DNA of 64,000 nucleotides from Candidatus Babelota bacterium (GCA_013286795.1 JABDFA010000002.1:55929-119928), one strand, 5' to 3'; positions 9,716 to 19,470 are shown, counted from the stretch's first letter. The notes: generated by a model not told the origin, from the sequence alone. Translations and numbers: made by a program.

Positions 9716-9743
9716 TTGACAAAGTCCTAAAATAGCCTAATCT
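9716..9743 (+). promoter_or_regulatory. Candidate sigma-70 promoter for tRNA-fMet
   Basis: A perfect TTGACA at 9716-9721 is followed after 16 bases by a weak -10 (TAATCT), placing initiation a few bases before the mature tRNA 5' end at 9757. An alternative -10 (TATTAT at 9746) would have a spacer that is too long. Confidence 0.4.
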
Positions 9744-9756
9744 TGTATTATCTTAT

Positions 9757-9833
<77 letters not shown>

Positions 9834-9942
9834 AAAATCCCACTTTTTTAATCAAAAAATCTCAATTTCTTGATTTCCTAATAGCAATTTTGTTATCTTT
9901 TCTATAAGTAGATTATAAAATCCACTTTATAAAAGGATAATA

Positions 9943-10788
9943 ATGAAAAAAAGCATCATAAAACTGCTAATTTTATGCATTTTTACATCAGGGTTAATTA
10001 TCAAAACTAATGATAATCCAGACGTTAATATCTCATCAACTGATACGATTATTGCGTTGACTGGCAGTAGCATTATCGCTGTACTACTGGCTATATGGAT
10101 TGTAGCCAAACAATATTCAGGCTCCAAAAGCTGGAAGGCTATAGATATTATGAATGCATATAAAAATAAAAAACTTGCAGCTATAAAAGATAAAAAACTT
10201 CAAGATAAAACTAGGGAAAAAATAGATAGTGATTTAGAAGAAGTAATGGGAAAAATTAACGCTGGTAATGTTAATGAAGCAGTAAGTAGCGCTGCTTCCA
10301 ACTTAGGCATAGGAGAAGACGAATTGCGACAATCTATAGATAAAGCTAAACGAGCCGTAGAACAAACACTTAGAAAGTCTATAGACAAAACTCCAGAACA
10401 AATAGCTGATGCAATTACCAACGACCCTAAAATACAGAAAGCAACTGTAAATCTAAATCCTTCTAAATCTATAGAATCTAGTCCTTTGTCAGAAGTCACT
10501 CCTCAACCAACTTTAGAACCAACTAACAAACCTCTAGGACTTAAAGAATATTCTGCAAAACTTATAGAACTCGGCAATTTAGGTATAACAGAAACACATT
10601 TAAAACAATTAAAGCCTAATGAGTATTTAAAAAATCCAACAAATTCAGAATTGTATAGATTGAATACACGGGGACAGTTGGAAATTGCAAAACTAGACCC
10701 TTCGCTGGAATTCCATAAAAATTTAGCAGGCACAGAAATACCTGTGTACCGTCCAGTAGAAGCTAGTAGAGCAACTGTATTGAGATAA
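9943..10788 (+). CDS. Hypothetical membrane-anchored helical protein, 281 aa
   Basis: Not recognised. The protein has two N-terminal hydrophobic segments, residues about 5-20 and 37-57 (IIALTGSSIIAVLLAIWIVAK), followed by a charged region of helices with coiled-coil character (KDKKLQDKTREKIDSDLEEV) and a Pro/Ser/Thr linker (SPLSEVTPQPTLEPTNKP) before a C-terminal folded segment. The topology suggests an inner-membrane anchor with a large soluble domain. It lies between tRNA-fMet and secA (convergent with secA, 3 bp between the ends). Confidence 0.7.
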   Translation: MKKSIIKLLILCIFTSGLIIKTNDNPDVNISSTDTIIALTGSSIIAVLLAIWIVAKQYSGSKSWKAIDIMNAYKNKKLAAIKDKKLQDKTREKIDSDLEEVMGKINAGNVNEAVSSAASNLGIGEDELRQSIDKAKRAVEQTLRKSIDKTPEQIADAITNDPKIQKATVNLNPSKSIESSPLSEVTPQPTLEPTNKPLGLKEYSAKLIELGNLGITETHLKQLKPNEYLKNPTNSELYRLNTRGQLEIAKLDPSLEFHKNLAGTEIPVYRPVEASRATVLR

Positions 10789-10791
10789 ATT

Positions 10792-13329
10792 TCAAGATCC
10801 ATGACACTTTTTATATTTCTTGCCAGAACCACAAGGACACGGATCATTTCTGCCAATCCTTTCATCAGCATGCTCTACAGGTTGTTGTGAAGCAGATTCA
10901 GAATTACTAGAAACTAAATTAAGTTCACGTAGTTCTTTTTCACGTTTTCTTTCAAGCTCCAAGCTATTAAACGTTTCAAAATTAAATCTGAAAATATTCT
11001 GTACAATTTCCCATCTTACACTTTGAAGCATATCCTTAAACATATCAAAAGCTTCACGCTTATATTCAGTAAGTGGATTTTTTTGTCCCCAACTTCTAAA
11101 TGAGATACCTTCTTTAAGATGATCAATATTAAGCATATGCTGCTTCCAAGCTTTATCTATAGTTTCTAACATTAACCATTTTTCAGCTTGTTGAATCATA
11201 GATGAGTTCTGTTGTTTTCTAAATAAATCATATCTTTCAAGTAAAAAATTTATTAAATCAGATTCTAAAACATCAGAATTATTTTTGCCCAATTTCGCTT
11301 TTTCAAATTCTTTTATGTCAATAAACGTAGTCTTGCTCACAAATGCAATAATCTGCTCTACTTGTTCAGGAGTAATGTTACGCTTTGGTGAAAATTGTGC
11401 AACTATATCCTCTACAGTTTTAGAAACGAAATCACGAATTAAACCAAATATATTTTCCGAACTTTCCAAAACATCTTTTCTGTAAGCATAGATTACGGTA
11501 CGATGTTGATTTAGTACATCATCGTATTCGATTAAGTGTTTACGAGTTTCAAAGTTCTGTTTTTCAACTTTCTCTTGGGAAGTTTCAATCAAACGAGAAA
11601 CATACTTAGATTCGATAATTTCATCTTCTTTCATTCCACCATATTTTTGCATATTATTTTTAAGCGTATCACCAGCAAAAATTCTAATTAAATCATCCTC
11701 TAGAGATATATAGAATCGTGACTCTCCTGGATCACCCTGACGACCAGATCTTCCTCTTAGCTGATTATCAATTCTACGGCTTTCATGCCTTTCTGTACCC
11801 AAAATATAAAGTCCGCCAGCTTTTTTAGATTCTTCAGTTAACTTTATATCCGTACCACGACCAGCCATATTAGTAGCTATTGTTATTCTCCCAGGTAAAC
11901 CCGCATTTGCAACTATTTCAGCTTCTCTTTCATGATATTTTGCATTAAGAACATCATGAGGAAGACTGTTACTAGTTAAAACATTACTTATAATTTCAGA
12001 TGTCTCTATAGCTATTGTCCCAATTAAAACTGGTTGCCCCTTTTTAAACCTTTCTTTAATATCTTCAACAATAGATTTATATTTTGCATTTTTTGTTAAA
12101 AAAATTAGATCAGATTTGTCATCCCTGATCATAGGCATATTTGTAGGAATTGAAACAACGTCAAGCTTATAAATTTTATGAAACTCTTCAGCTTCAGTCA
12201 TAGCTGTACCTGTCATACCGGCCAGTTTTTTATAAAGTCTAAAATAGTTTTGTAAAGTTATGGCAGCTAAAGTTTGAGTTTCTTTTTCTATAGTTACACC
12301 TTCTTTAGCTTCAAGAGCCTGGTGTAATCCATCACTATATCTTCTGCCTGGTAAAATTCTACCGGTAAATTCATCTACAATTAATACTTCGTCATCTCTG
12401 ACAACATAATCAACATCCCGTTTAAAATTAGCATACGCTTTTAATGATTGAGTAACATGATGCAAAAGCTTTAGATTCTCTAAAGCATATAAATTATTAA
12501 TATTAAGAGCCGCTTCTACTTTATCATTACCTATTTCTGTCAACTGAACAGAACGGGTTTTTTCATCAACTTCAAAATCTGTTCCTTTAATCAATCTTTT
12601 TATAATTTTATCAACATCTGTATAAAGTTTGCTACTTTCATCAGATGATCCGGAAATAATTAAAGGAGTTCTTGCTTCATCTACTAAAATAGAATCTACT
12701 TCATCTACAATTGCATAATGAGCATCACGTTGGACATAATCTTCCAATCTAAATTTCATGTTATCACGTAAATAATCAAAGCCTAGCTCATTATTTGTAG
12801 CATACAAGACATCTGCTTGATAAGCTTTTTTACGCTCTGCATCACTCATACTATTCTGAATAATGCCAACTTCTAAATTTAAAAAATTAAATATAGGCTT
12901 CATCCATTCAGCATCACGTTTTGCCAAATAATCATTAACCGTAACTAAATGGCACCCTTTTCCTGTTAAAGCATTCAGATAAAGTGGTAAAGTTGCTGTA
13001 AGAGTTTTTCCTTCCCCTGTTTTCATTTCAGAAATCTTGCCTTCATGTAGCACTATTCCGCCCATTAATTGTACGTCAAAATGACGCTGGCCAAGTTTTC
13101 TTCTAGAAGCTTCACGAACAACTGCGAATGCTTCAGGTAATATATCATCCAGATGCCTTCCCTTACTTAATTGTTCACGAAATTCATTAGTTTTAGCCGA
13201 TAATTGTTCATCAGTTAATTTAAGTATTTCAGGTTCAAATGAATTTATCTGATCCACTATAGGCTGCAAACGTTTAATCTTACGCTCATTTGCTGTACCA
13301 AAAATTTTAGCTAAAAGTTGGGTTATCAT
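10792..13329 (-). CDS. secA: Preprotein translocase ATPase SecA
   Basis: SecA drives Sec-dependent export of the many signal-peptide proteins in this window. The 845-residue protein has Walker A MKTGEGKT at 102-109, the DEVD-type Walker B ([16 protein letters not shown]), the preprotein crosslinking region, the second motor domain with [12 protein letters not shown] and [11 protein letters not shown], and the helical scaffold. A C-terminal zinc-binding SEC-C tail ([17 protein letters not shown]) ends it. All motifs are intact. It stands alone, with repeat elements in its upstream region. Confidence 0.98.
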   Translation of the reverse strand: MITQLLAKIFGTANERKIKRLQPIVDQINSFEPEILKLTDEQLSAKTNEFREQLSKGRHLDDILPEAFAVVREASRRKLGQRHFDVQLMGGIVLHEGKISEMKTGEGKTLTATLPLYLNALTGKGCHLVTVNDYLAKRDAEWMKPIFNFLNLEVGIIQNSMSDAERKKAYQADVLYATNNELGFDYLRDNMKFRLEDYVQRDAHYAIVDEVDSILVDEARTPLIISGSSDESSKLYTDVDKIIKRLIKGTDFEVDEKTRSVQLTEIGNDKVEAALNINNLYALENLKLLHHVTQSLKAYANFKRDVDYVVRDDEVLIVDEFTGRILPGRRYSDGLHQALEAKEGVTIEKETQTLAAITLQNYFRLYKKLAGMTGTAMTEAEEFHKIYKLDVVSIPTNMPMIRDDKSDLIFLTKNAKYKSIVEDIKERFKKGQPVLIGTIAIETSEIISNVLTSNSLPHDVLNAKYHEREAEIVANAGLPGRITIATNMAGRGTDIKLTEESKKAGGLYILGTERHESRRIDNQLRGRSGRQGDPGESRFYISLEDDLIRIFAGDTLKNNMQKYGGMKEDEIIESKYVSRLIETSQEKVEKQNFETRKHLIEYDDVLNQHRTVIYAYRKDVLESSENIFGLIRDFVSKTVEDIVAQFSPKRNITPEQVEQIIAFVSKTTFIDIKEFEKAKLGKNNSDVLESDLINFLLERYDLFRKQQNSSMIQQAEKWLMLETIDKAWKQHMLNIDHLKEGISFRSWGQKNPLTEYKREAFDMFKDMLQSVRWEIVQNIFRFNFETFNSLELERKREKELRELNLVSSNSESASQQPVEHADERIGRNDPCPCGSGKKYKKCHGS

Positions 13330-13388
13330 AGTTTTAAATCCTTAATAATAGATTTTAATTTTATGCACAATTTAGAAGCGTCGTTTCC

Positions 13389-13438
13389 CTCGAGCCGCCT
13401 TCGTTAAAACTTCGGCGCCCAGGCAAGCTCTCTTAGCA
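13389..13438. repeat. Dispersed GC-rich repeat, degenerate copy
   Basis: This GC-rich stretch upstream of secA (CCGCCTTCG...CGGCGCCCAGGCAAG) looks like the reverse complement of the middle of the copy inside ybeY at 46938-47010 (CTTGCCCGGCGTAGCC...CGAAGTCGG). It stands out against the AT-rich surroundings. Confidence 0.5.
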
Positions 13439-13460
13439 TGACTGGAGATTTTACCCCTCT

Positions 13461-13506
13461 CCCAGTCATCCTGAGGGAAGCGCGAAGCGCGGAGTCGAAG
13501 GACGAA
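13461..13506. repeat. Dispersed GC-rich repeat (CATCCTGAGGGAAG type)
   Basis: The copy begins CCAGTCATCCTGAGGGAAG, continues through the small palindrome CGCGAAGCGCG and ends GAGTCGAAGGA. The same arms occur at 19471-19536 and, inverted, at 19832-19875. It occupies the 279-bp gap between secA and the YfiH gene together with the degenerate copy at 13389. Confidence 0.85.
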
Positions 13507-13608
13507 CCATACGAGCAAATTGCTCAACTTATAATAATAGGGATATAATTAAGCATAAAGTCTAATCTTTCTATTATTTTAAGATCCTAAGCAATTAAAG
13601 TAAATAAA

Positions 13609-14349
13609 TTATTTATTCATTTTAACAATAGTCATTTGCAAACCTGAAAGTTCTTTATTTCTTCTATAAGAACAATAATCAAGATTACAAATAGTACAAA
13701 TATTATAATTTATATTAATATTTTCTTCAGGAACATCTGATTTCAAAAGTAATAATTTATTATAATTAGCCAAATCAAAATAAATTTTTTCGTTATTAAC
13801 TTTTATACTAGAACTAACTAGGTTTGAATCAAGATTAGTAATAAAATCCTTACTTACTTCATAACAACAACTTTTAGCGTTAGCTGCAAATGTTATTTGT
13901 ATATCAACAGGTTCTGAACCAAAATTATTTTTCATGCTATTTAAAGTATGTCCTACTATATTGGCAACAGATCCTTTCCAGCCAGCATGGGCTATAGCTA
14001 AAATCTTTTTAATTTTATCAAAAAAAATTATAGGCAAACAATCCGCTGTTAATACACCTATACAAACATTAACTTGATCTGTAACAATAAAATCTCCCCG
14101 ATATCTAAAAGATTTTACTAGATCAATATTATTTCCACTTATTATTATATGGTCAGTACTATGGGTCTGATCAAGAAAAAATAGTTTATTAGAATCAAAA
14201 CACTCTATCTTAGAAACCTCTTTTGCAATCAAATCTTGCACAACAAACTTTTTATTAGATTCTAACTCTCTACACTTTTGTATAGTAATGGGTGAACTTT
14301 TAGAATCACCAAAAAAAATTGTTAGCTTTTCATCTTTATATAATTGCAT
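13609..14349 (-). CDS. pgeF: YfiH/PgeF-family multicopper-like purine nucleoside enzyme
   Basis: The 246-residue protein belongs to the DUF152/YfiH family, once called polyphenol oxidase or laccase domain and now linked to purine nucleoside phosphorolysis/deamination and to peptidoglycan editing. Visible signatures are FLDQTHSTD (the QxHg metal histidine region), VLTADCLPIIF and IAHAGWKGSVANIV, which carry the Cys and His ligands of the family, and a later CYEVSKDF. Small cysteine cluster NICTICNLDYCSYRR lies near the C-terminus. Which activity applies here cannot be decided. Confidence 0.88.
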   Translation of the reverse strand: MQLYKDEKLTIFFGDSKSSPITIQKCRELESNKKFVVQDLIAKEVSKIECFDSNKLFFLDQTHSTDHIIISGNNIDLVKSFRYRGDFIVTDQVNVCIGVLTADCLPIIFFDKIKKILAIAHAGWKGSVANIVGHTLNSMKNNFGSEPVDIQITFAANAKSCCYEVSKDFITNLDSNLVSSSIKVNNEKIYFDLANYNKLLLLKSDVPEENININYNICTICNLDYCSYRRNKELSGLQMTIVKMNK

Positions 14350-14382
14350 ACTTTAAAGATATCTAACAATTTTTTATTATGC

Positions 14383-14560
14383 TAGATTTCTTACGAAACT
14401 TAAAAGTTAATCTCTTCCCCGTTCGCCCTGAGTGCCGCACGTAGTGCGGTGTATCGAAGGGTAAATAAAAAAATTATGTCATGGTTCGATACGTTTGCTT
14501 CGCAAACACTCACCACGAACGGATTTCAAAGAAAATTATATCAGATTTGTAAGAAGTCTA
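14383..14560. mobile_element. 178-bp MITE-like element with terminal inverted repeats
   Basis: The element starts TAGATTTCTTACGAAACTT and ends in the approximate inverse (TTTGTAAGAAGTCTA). Inside are two GC-rich arms: CCCGTTCGCCCTGAGTGC...GTATCGAAGGG and GGTTCGATACG...CTCACCACGAACGG. The copy at 50373-50552 has the same termini and the same internal order and is 180 bp. No transposase gene is adjacent, so it would be non-autonomous. Confidence 0.75.
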
Positions 14561-14575
14561 ATATTATTTACACTT

Positions 14576-15889
14576 TTAGCCAAAAATCGCAAGATTTTTA
14601 TATGACACATTATCATTAATTAAAGGATTATGTAACTCTGCAATAGTAGAACAACTAGCTGCGGCAGGATCTCCTGATGCTGTAAGATGCCCGGCCCAAT
14701 ATTCGTTGCCTGGAAATGCATTTCCGTCCCAAGCATACATCGCTACAAGAAGTTTACCTGCATCATCACCAATTAACTTATTAGCAGGATTACGCTTAGA
14801 AAAATGAACTTTAATTTCATTCTTATTTTTATTCTCGAATTTTTTAAATTTTTCTAAAAACCAACTAAAGTTTAAATCTGATATAAAAGATAAATCATGC
14901 TTATTAAAAATTTCGCCACAAACATCAAGTATTAAACCTGTTTGTTGTGAAGTTTTTTGCCAAACTCCCAAACCTAATCCAACAACATGGCAATATACTT
15001 TCTTATTTTCTTCCATTCCCCTTTTATTTGCTTCAATAAAAAATGGTTCAAGTACCATTTTCATTCTTTTCTTATAAATTAGAGAATCCAAAAAAGTAGT
15101 TGAATTTAATTCAATATATCTACCAGATAAGTCTTCTTTTGCTTCTTGGAATGTGACAAATCTTTCACCATAAAACTTGGACCATACCTGCAATAACAAA
15201 TTACCATTTCCTGAACCATAACCATTTTCTTTTGTATTCTGCTCAGGAGTAATAATCATATGTTGCCATTCCATTAAACCCGGTTTTTCAAAACGTGCTC
15301 CCACCAATCCCACATATATCCCACTTTCTTGATAGGTGCCTGCGGCACCTATAATTCCTTTATTATTTCTTGATCCATTATTTATAAAATAAGTAGGACC
15401 AGAAACCCCGAGCAACGCAGAAATTGCTATTTCATCATAAGAAAGATAATCAGCTAAAGCTAAGGGTTTTTTTTCATTGGAAGTACCAATCGCTTCAAAT
15501 CCACCCTGTCCTTTTATACCATTTCTTAACAAATAAGTATCTGCTTTTGTCATAAACATAAGTGGTCGTTTTGTAAGAAGTCGATCAATAAATATTTGTT
15601 CCGTCATATCTTTATATAACTTCTTTTCAATACTGGTCCCATACTGTCTTTTATATTCTAAAAAATCCTTAATCAAAGACATTACGTTTTTGTGTATAAT
15701 TGGACGTACAGAATTAGCTTGTTGAACAATGCTATCTTGTTTTAAATTATCACCATACGCTAAAACAGAAATTTTATTGGAAATAGTTGGAAAAGTAAAA
15801 GTTGCAGATTTTTTTATTAAATCTTGGAAAGTCTCTCCTTGAAGAGAAAAAAAGAACCCAACAATAAAAAACAATTTTTTAAAAACCAT
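14576..15889 (-). CDS. Secreted protein, possible MavL/DUF4804-like macro-fold effector
   Basis: A signal peptide (VFKKLFFIVGFFFSLQG) precedes a 415-residue folded protein with very conserved-looking blocks: YLSYDEIAISALLGVSGPT and FINNGSRNNKG in the middle, then IYVGLVGARFEKPGLMEW, and from residue 385 YAWDGNAFPGNEYW followed by ASGDPAAASCSTI and ELHNPLIN. From memory these blocks resemble Legionella MavL and related DUF4804 proteins, macro-like ADP-ribosyl-arginine hydrolases acting on ADP-ribosylated ubiquitin. That match is recall, not a search. If correct, this would be an exported host-directed enzyme. It stands alone beside a MITE-like element. Confidence 0.6.
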   Translation of the reverse strand: MVFKKLFFIVGFFFSLQGETFQDLIKKSATFTFPTISNKISVLAYGDNLKQDSIVQQANSVRPIIHKNVMSLIKDFLEYKRQYGTSIEKKLYKDMTEQIFIDRLLTKRPLMFMTKADTYLLRNGIKGQGGFEAIGTSNEKKPLALADYLSYDEIAISALLGVSGPTYFINNGSRNNKGIIGAAGTYQESGIYVGLVGARFEKPGLMEWQHMIITPEQNTKENGYGSGNGNLLLQVWSKFYGERFVTFQEAKEDLSGRYIELNSTTFLDSLIYKKRMKMVLEPFFIEANKRGMEENKKVYCHVVGLGLGVWQKTSQQTGLILDVCGEIFNKHDLSFISDLNFSWFLEKFKKFENKNKNEIKVHFSKRNPANKLIGDDAGKLLVAMYAWDGNAFPGNEYWAGHLTASGDPAAASCSTIAELHNPLINDNVSYKNLAIFG

Positions 15890-15984
15890 CTTTTTATTTA
15901 CCTCGTATAATTGAACCCTATATTAACTTATATTAAATAATTTTTTAAAATAATCAAAAGGCCCCTAAAATGGTTCTTTCAAAA

Positions 15985-16770
15985 CTATTTTAACTCATTT
16001 AACAAAAAGGCTACAGTAAGAACAAGAATAAATCCCACTATACCATTCTCGTAGTATTTTTTAATCCGTTGGTGTAATAAAGAAGATATAAATGTAGAAT
16101 GAAAATCTTCTTCTAGTACAATATAACCCGGCCTATCAATATCTAAAGTAAATTTTTGAGTAGGAGATATTTTGAAAGGTACCAACTCACCTACAAAGCC
16201 GGGTTGATCATTAAGGCCATATGTTCTTACTCTTTTAAATGCAGCTTCTTTGTTATGCCACCAATTCTCACTAATCATATTATAAGTACGCTTTGTTTCT
16301 ATGGCATGTAATATTTTATTTATTAAAGTCTCCAAGATTTCATAAAAACTAACATTAGGATTTGGATTAAATTCAATACTTCCTATACTTTTATTTTGTA
16401 AAAAATCTCTATATTTAAGGAATTCTTTTTTGGTCATTAAAACTATTTGATGACCTGTTGTAAACAGAAAAAAGCCTTGTCTAGAACGGTACCCTTTTAA
16501 TTCAAATAAAGGTTCCATTGCCAGATAAGTTATTATATATTTTTGCAAACTAGAATCTTGCATTCCCTTTTTGCTTAAAATCTTGGACAAAAATTTAACT
16601 GTATTGGGAAATGTATCATTAATTTTTTTATATTTGTTAAATGCAACAATTTTGGAATTGGCTGAAGTTTCATGTGCTTCTTCAGAAGATTTATGTTCTT
16701 GCATAGCTTTGGCTGTAAACATGAGAAAAATAAGTATTAAAAATAATTTTCTATTTAAAAAATTTAACAC
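15985..16770 (-). CDS. Tandem secreted/membrane paralogue A1 (AMQE family)
   Basis: First (most downstream) of four tandem paralogues. The signal peptide ends AKAM, followed by an acidic, Ser/Glu-rich segment, then the shared block KIVAFNKYKKINDTFPNT, a helical region (FLSKILSKKGMQDSSLQKY), a central block GHQIVLMTKKEFLKYRDFL, and a C-terminal hydrophobic segment (IVGFILVLTVAFLLNEL). The protein would be exported yet remain anchored by its C-terminus. It is the most divergent copy. Its ATG lies inside the end of copy A2, with a 7-bp overlap, so translation is probably coupled. No known domain is recognised. Confidence 0.75.
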   Translation of the reverse strand: MLNFLNRKLFLILIFLMFTAKAMQEHKSSEEAHETSANSKIVAFNKYKKINDTFPNTVKFLSKILSKKGMQDSSLQKYIITYLAMEPLFELKGYRSRQGFFLFTTGHQIVLMTKKEFLKYRDFLQNKSIGSIEFNPNPNVSFYEILETLINKILHAIETKRTYNMISENWWHNKEAAFKRVRTYGLNDQPGFVGELVPFKISPTQKFTLDIDRPGYIVLEEDFHSTFISSLLHQRIKKYYENGIVGFILVLTVAFLLNELK

Positions 16771-17606
16771 ATTATCCTCCGATTAGCCATTAACTGCATA
16801 TAATATTTTTTTACCTCTTCAATATTTTCAATATCAGGTAAATCCTTATAACAATACCAACCTATAAAAATATAAGCCATTATACAACATACTGTTACAA
16901 TGCAAGGCATCCATTCAGATAATACAGAATCTTCGAATGTAGAATGAAAATCTTCTTCAAAAACAAAGCTATCTGGCTTATTAATATCCAAAATAAATTT
17001 ATTGGTAGGAGTTATTTTACTAGGTATAAGCTTTATAGAAACCTCATCATTATGAGCATTACGTATCATTACTCTTTTAAAGTTTGTTGCCGGCACCCCC
17101 TCATCAAATCCACTTCTGTAAATAGTCTTAGTTTCTATAGAAGCTAATATTGAGGTTATTAAATTATCTAAACGTACTGGAACAGCTAACTCAGGAGTCG
17201 GCATAAAATAAACCTCTCTTGAATCAATAGTTCTCAAGTCATTCATATGAGCTATTACTTGTTTTTTTGTCATAAGAACTACTTGGTGACCACATATAAA
17301 TTTAGAAAAACTTTTTTGAGTGGAGCAATATCCCTTTAATTCAAATAAATATTCTTTTAGATAAATTATTATAGCTAGCTGCAAGCTAAGATCTTCTATG
17401 CCCATTTTGCTTAAAATTTTTGACAAAAACTTAACTGTGTCAGGAAATGTATCATTGATTTTTTTATACTTGTTAAATGCAATAATTTTAGAATTGGCTG
17501 AACTTTCACGAGCTTCTTCAGAAGTTTTAATCTCTTGCATGGCCTTGGCTGGTAACACGAAACAAACAAGTATTAAAAACAATTTTTTATTTAAAAAATT
17601 TAACAC
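16764..17606 (-). CDS. Tandem secreted/membrane paralogue A2 (AMQE family)
   Basis: Second paralogue, 280 residues. It has the same layout: signal peptide, KIIAFNKYKKINDTFPDT block, LQLAIIIYLKEYLFELKGYC, the GHQVVLMTKKQVIAHMNDLR block, then a C-terminal membrane segment (IVTVCCIMAYIFIGWYCY) followed by LPDIENIEEVKKYYMQLMA. The middle is nearly identical to copy A4, pointing to recent duplication or gene conversion. It ends ...RRIMC, where cysteine is the last residue, so this is not a CaaX box. A truncated copy of its 3' end lies at 18461-18585. Confidence 0.78.
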   Translation of the reverse strand: MLNFLNKKLFLILVCFVLPAKAMQEIKTSEEARESSANSKIIAFNKYKKINDTFPDTVKFLSKILSKMGIEDLSLQLAIIIYLKEYLFELKGYCSTQKSFSKFICGHQVVLMTKKQVIAHMNDLRTIDSREVYFMPTPELAVPVRLDNLITSILASIETKTIYRSGFDEGVPATNFKRVMIRNAHNDEVSIKLIPSKITPTNKFILDINKPDSFVFEEDFHSTFEDSVLSEWMPCIVTVCCIMAYIFIGWYCYKDLPDIENIEEVKKYYMQLMANRRIMC

Positions 17607-17618
17607 ATTATTCCCTTA

Positions 17619-18458
17619 CTAAACATGTGGAAAAATTGGGTGCATAGCATGTATTGACAATTCACCAGCGATTAAATCGTTGAACCAGTAAAAACCCAAT
17701 ATAGCAAGAAAAACCATTACTAATTTTGCTACAATACTAGATTGATGGTCTTTAGTCCATTCGTATAATTTAGAAGACTCAAATGTAGAGTTAAAATCTT
17801 CTTCAAGCACAATATGACATGGTTTAACAATATCCAAAGTAAATCTGTTTGTAGGGGATATTTTGAAAGGAATCCATTTGCCTGCAATTTTAGGTTGCTC
17901 GTAAACATCATCAGTATATTTCACTACTCTTTTAAATACTGTTTCATTCCAACCATCATCAAGGTCCCATTCTTCTCTATCATTCATAGAACTTAATATT
18001 TTTTCTGTTAAAAAATCTAAGCTCTTAACAATTGAATACATACGATTGCCCTCTGGTTGAAACCCAATAATTTTAGCGTCAATACTTCTTAAATCATTTA
18101 TATGATTTATTACACCATTTTTTGTCATAAGAACAACTTGGTGACCTGTTTTGAATCTAAATAAACGTTGAATAGAACAATATCCTCTTAATTGAAACAA
18201 ATATTCTTTTAAATAAGTTATTATAGCTTGTTGCAAGCTAAGATCTTCTATACCTTTTTTGCTTAAAACTTTAGACAAGAATTTAATTGTATCAGGAAAT
18301 GTATCATTAATTTTTTTATATTTGTTAAATGCCACAATTTTGGAAGCTACAGAAACTTCATGACCTTCTTCAGTAGATTTATGTTCTTGCATGGCTTTGG
18401 CTAGGGATATGAGAAAAATGAGTATAAAAAATAATTTTTTATTTAAAAAATTTAACAT
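17619..18458 (-). CDS. Tandem secreted/membrane paralogue A3 (AMQE family)
   Basis: Third paralogue, 279 residues. It shares the signal peptide with AKAMQE at the cleavage region, the KIVAFNKYKKINDTFPDT block, LQQAIITYLKEYLFQLRGYC and GHQVVLMTKNGVINHINDLR. Its centre differs from A2 and A4 (acidic REEWDLDDGW stretch). A membrane segment (SSIVAKLVMVFLAILGFYWF) lies near the C-terminus. It starts 12 bp upstream of A2's region boundary, so the array is likely one transcript. Its start codon overlaps the fossil 3' end of a fifth copy. Confidence 0.78.
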   Translation of the reverse strand: MLNFLNKKLFFILIFLISLAKAMQEHKSTEEGHEVSVASKIVAFNKYKKINDTFPDTIKFLSKVLSKKGIEDLSLQQAIITYLKEYLFQLRGYCSIQRLFRFKTGHQVVLMTKNGVINHINDLRSIDAKIIGFQPEGNRMYSIVKSLDFLTEKILSSMNDREEWDLDDGWNETVFKRVVKYTDDVYEQPKIAGKWIPFKISPTNRFTLDIVKPCHIVLEEDFNSTFESSKLYEWTKDHQSSIVAKLVMVFLAILGFYWFNDLIAGELSIHAMHPIFPHV

Positions 18459-18460
18459 TT

Positions 18461-18585
18461 TGTCTCCGCTTAGCCATTAACTGCATGTAATATTTGCGCA
18501 CCTCTTCAATATTTTCAATATCAGGTAAAAATGGAGAATACCTGTAAATAAAAATATAAGTCATTATAACACATACAGTTACAAT
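18461..18585 (-). pseudogene. 3' remnant of a fifth AMQE-family paralogue
   Basis: Read on the minus strand, this gap encodes IVTVCVIMTYIFIYRY, then LPDIENIEEVRKYYMQLMA and KRR, almost the same as the last 45 residues of paralogue A2. It has no start or upstream part; copy A4's reading frame ends at 18579 just before it in another frame. The simplest reading is a copy mostly deleted by recombination between tandem repeats. It shows the array has been larger or has rearranged. Confidence 0.8.
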
Positions 18586-19373
18586 GTACTGAAGTCACTT
18601 CTGGGGTTCAGTATAGAGTCGATACCCGCATAACAATATAAACTAAAAACTATTATAATAAATACCGCTGAAATTTTAGGATACCACTCATCTAATACAG
18701 AAGATGCAAACGCAGAATGTAAATCTTCTTCAAAAACAATGATATCTGGCTTATTAATATCCAAAATCAATTTATTTGTAGGAGATATTTTACTAGGTAT
18801 AAGTTTCCTAGAAACCTCATCACTATAAGGATAACGTATTATTACTCTTTTAAAGTTTGTTGCCGGTACAGTCTCATCAAACCCACTTCTATAAATAGTT
18901 TTAGTTTCTATAGAAGATAATATTGAGGTTATTAAATTATCTAAATCCACTGGAACCAACTCTCTGTTAGGACCCGGCCAAAAATAAACCTCTCTTGAAT
19001 CAATAGTTCTCAAGTCATTCATATGAGCTATTACTTGTTTTTTTGTCATAAGAACCACTTGGTGACCACATATACATTTAGAAAAACTTTGTTGAGTGGA
19101 GCAATATCCCTTTAATTCAAATAAATATTCTTTTAGATAAATTATTATAGCTAGCTGCAAGCTAAGATCTTCTATGCCCATTTTATTTAAAATTTTAGAC
19201 AAGAATTTAATTGTATCAGGAAATGTATCATTAATTTTTTTGTACTTGTTAAATGCAACAATTTTAGAATTGACTGAAACTTCATGGGTTTCTGCAGAAG
19301 TTTTAAGCTCTTGCATAGCGTTGGCTTTAGATATAAAGAAAATAAATATAAAAAATAATTTTTTAAGGTGCAT
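18579..19373 (-). CDS. Tandem secreted/membrane paralogue A4 (AMQE family)
   Basis: Fourth and most upstream paralogue, 264 residues. Signal peptide (LKKLFFIFIFFISKANAMQE), KIVAFNKYKKINDTFPDT block, LQLAIIIYLKEYLFELKGYC and GHQVVLMTKKQVIAHMNDLR are nearly identical to A2. The C-terminal membrane segment (ISAVFIIIVFSLYCYAGI) and tail (NPRSDFSTL) are unlike A2 and stop where a stranded A2-like 3' end begins, so this C-terminus is probably recombinant or frameshifted. Confidence 0.75.
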   Translation of the reverse strand: MHLKKLFFIFIFFISKANAMQELKTSAETHEVSVNSKIVAFNKYKKINDTFPDTIKFLSKILNKMGIEDLSLQLAIIIYLKEYLFELKGYCSTQQSFSKCICGHQVVLMTKKQVIAHMNDLRTIDSREVYFWPGPNRELVPVDLDNLITSILSSIETKTIYRSGFDETVPATNFKRVIIRYPYSDEVSRKLIPSKISPTNKLILDINKPDIIVFEEDLHSAFASSVLDEWYPKISAVFIIIVFSLYCYAGIDSILNPRSDFSTL

Positions 19374-19470
19374 GTTTTAATCTCAAATTTTATATAAAAA
19401 AATATACGTATTATTCTTATAAATACAAAACAGTAAAATCTAGTAAATAACTAATCAAAATCATCTACCA

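Noticed and set aside
13389..14560. CRISPR-like array from repeated GC-rich units
   Set aside because: Units are dispersed over the window, vary in length and orientation, have no regular spacers and no cas genes nearby.
16764..16787. C-terminal cysteine of paralogue A2 (RRIMC) as a prenylation box
   Set aside because: The cysteine is the last residue, whereas CaaX needs it fourth from the end; the tail also overlaps the next gene's start codon.
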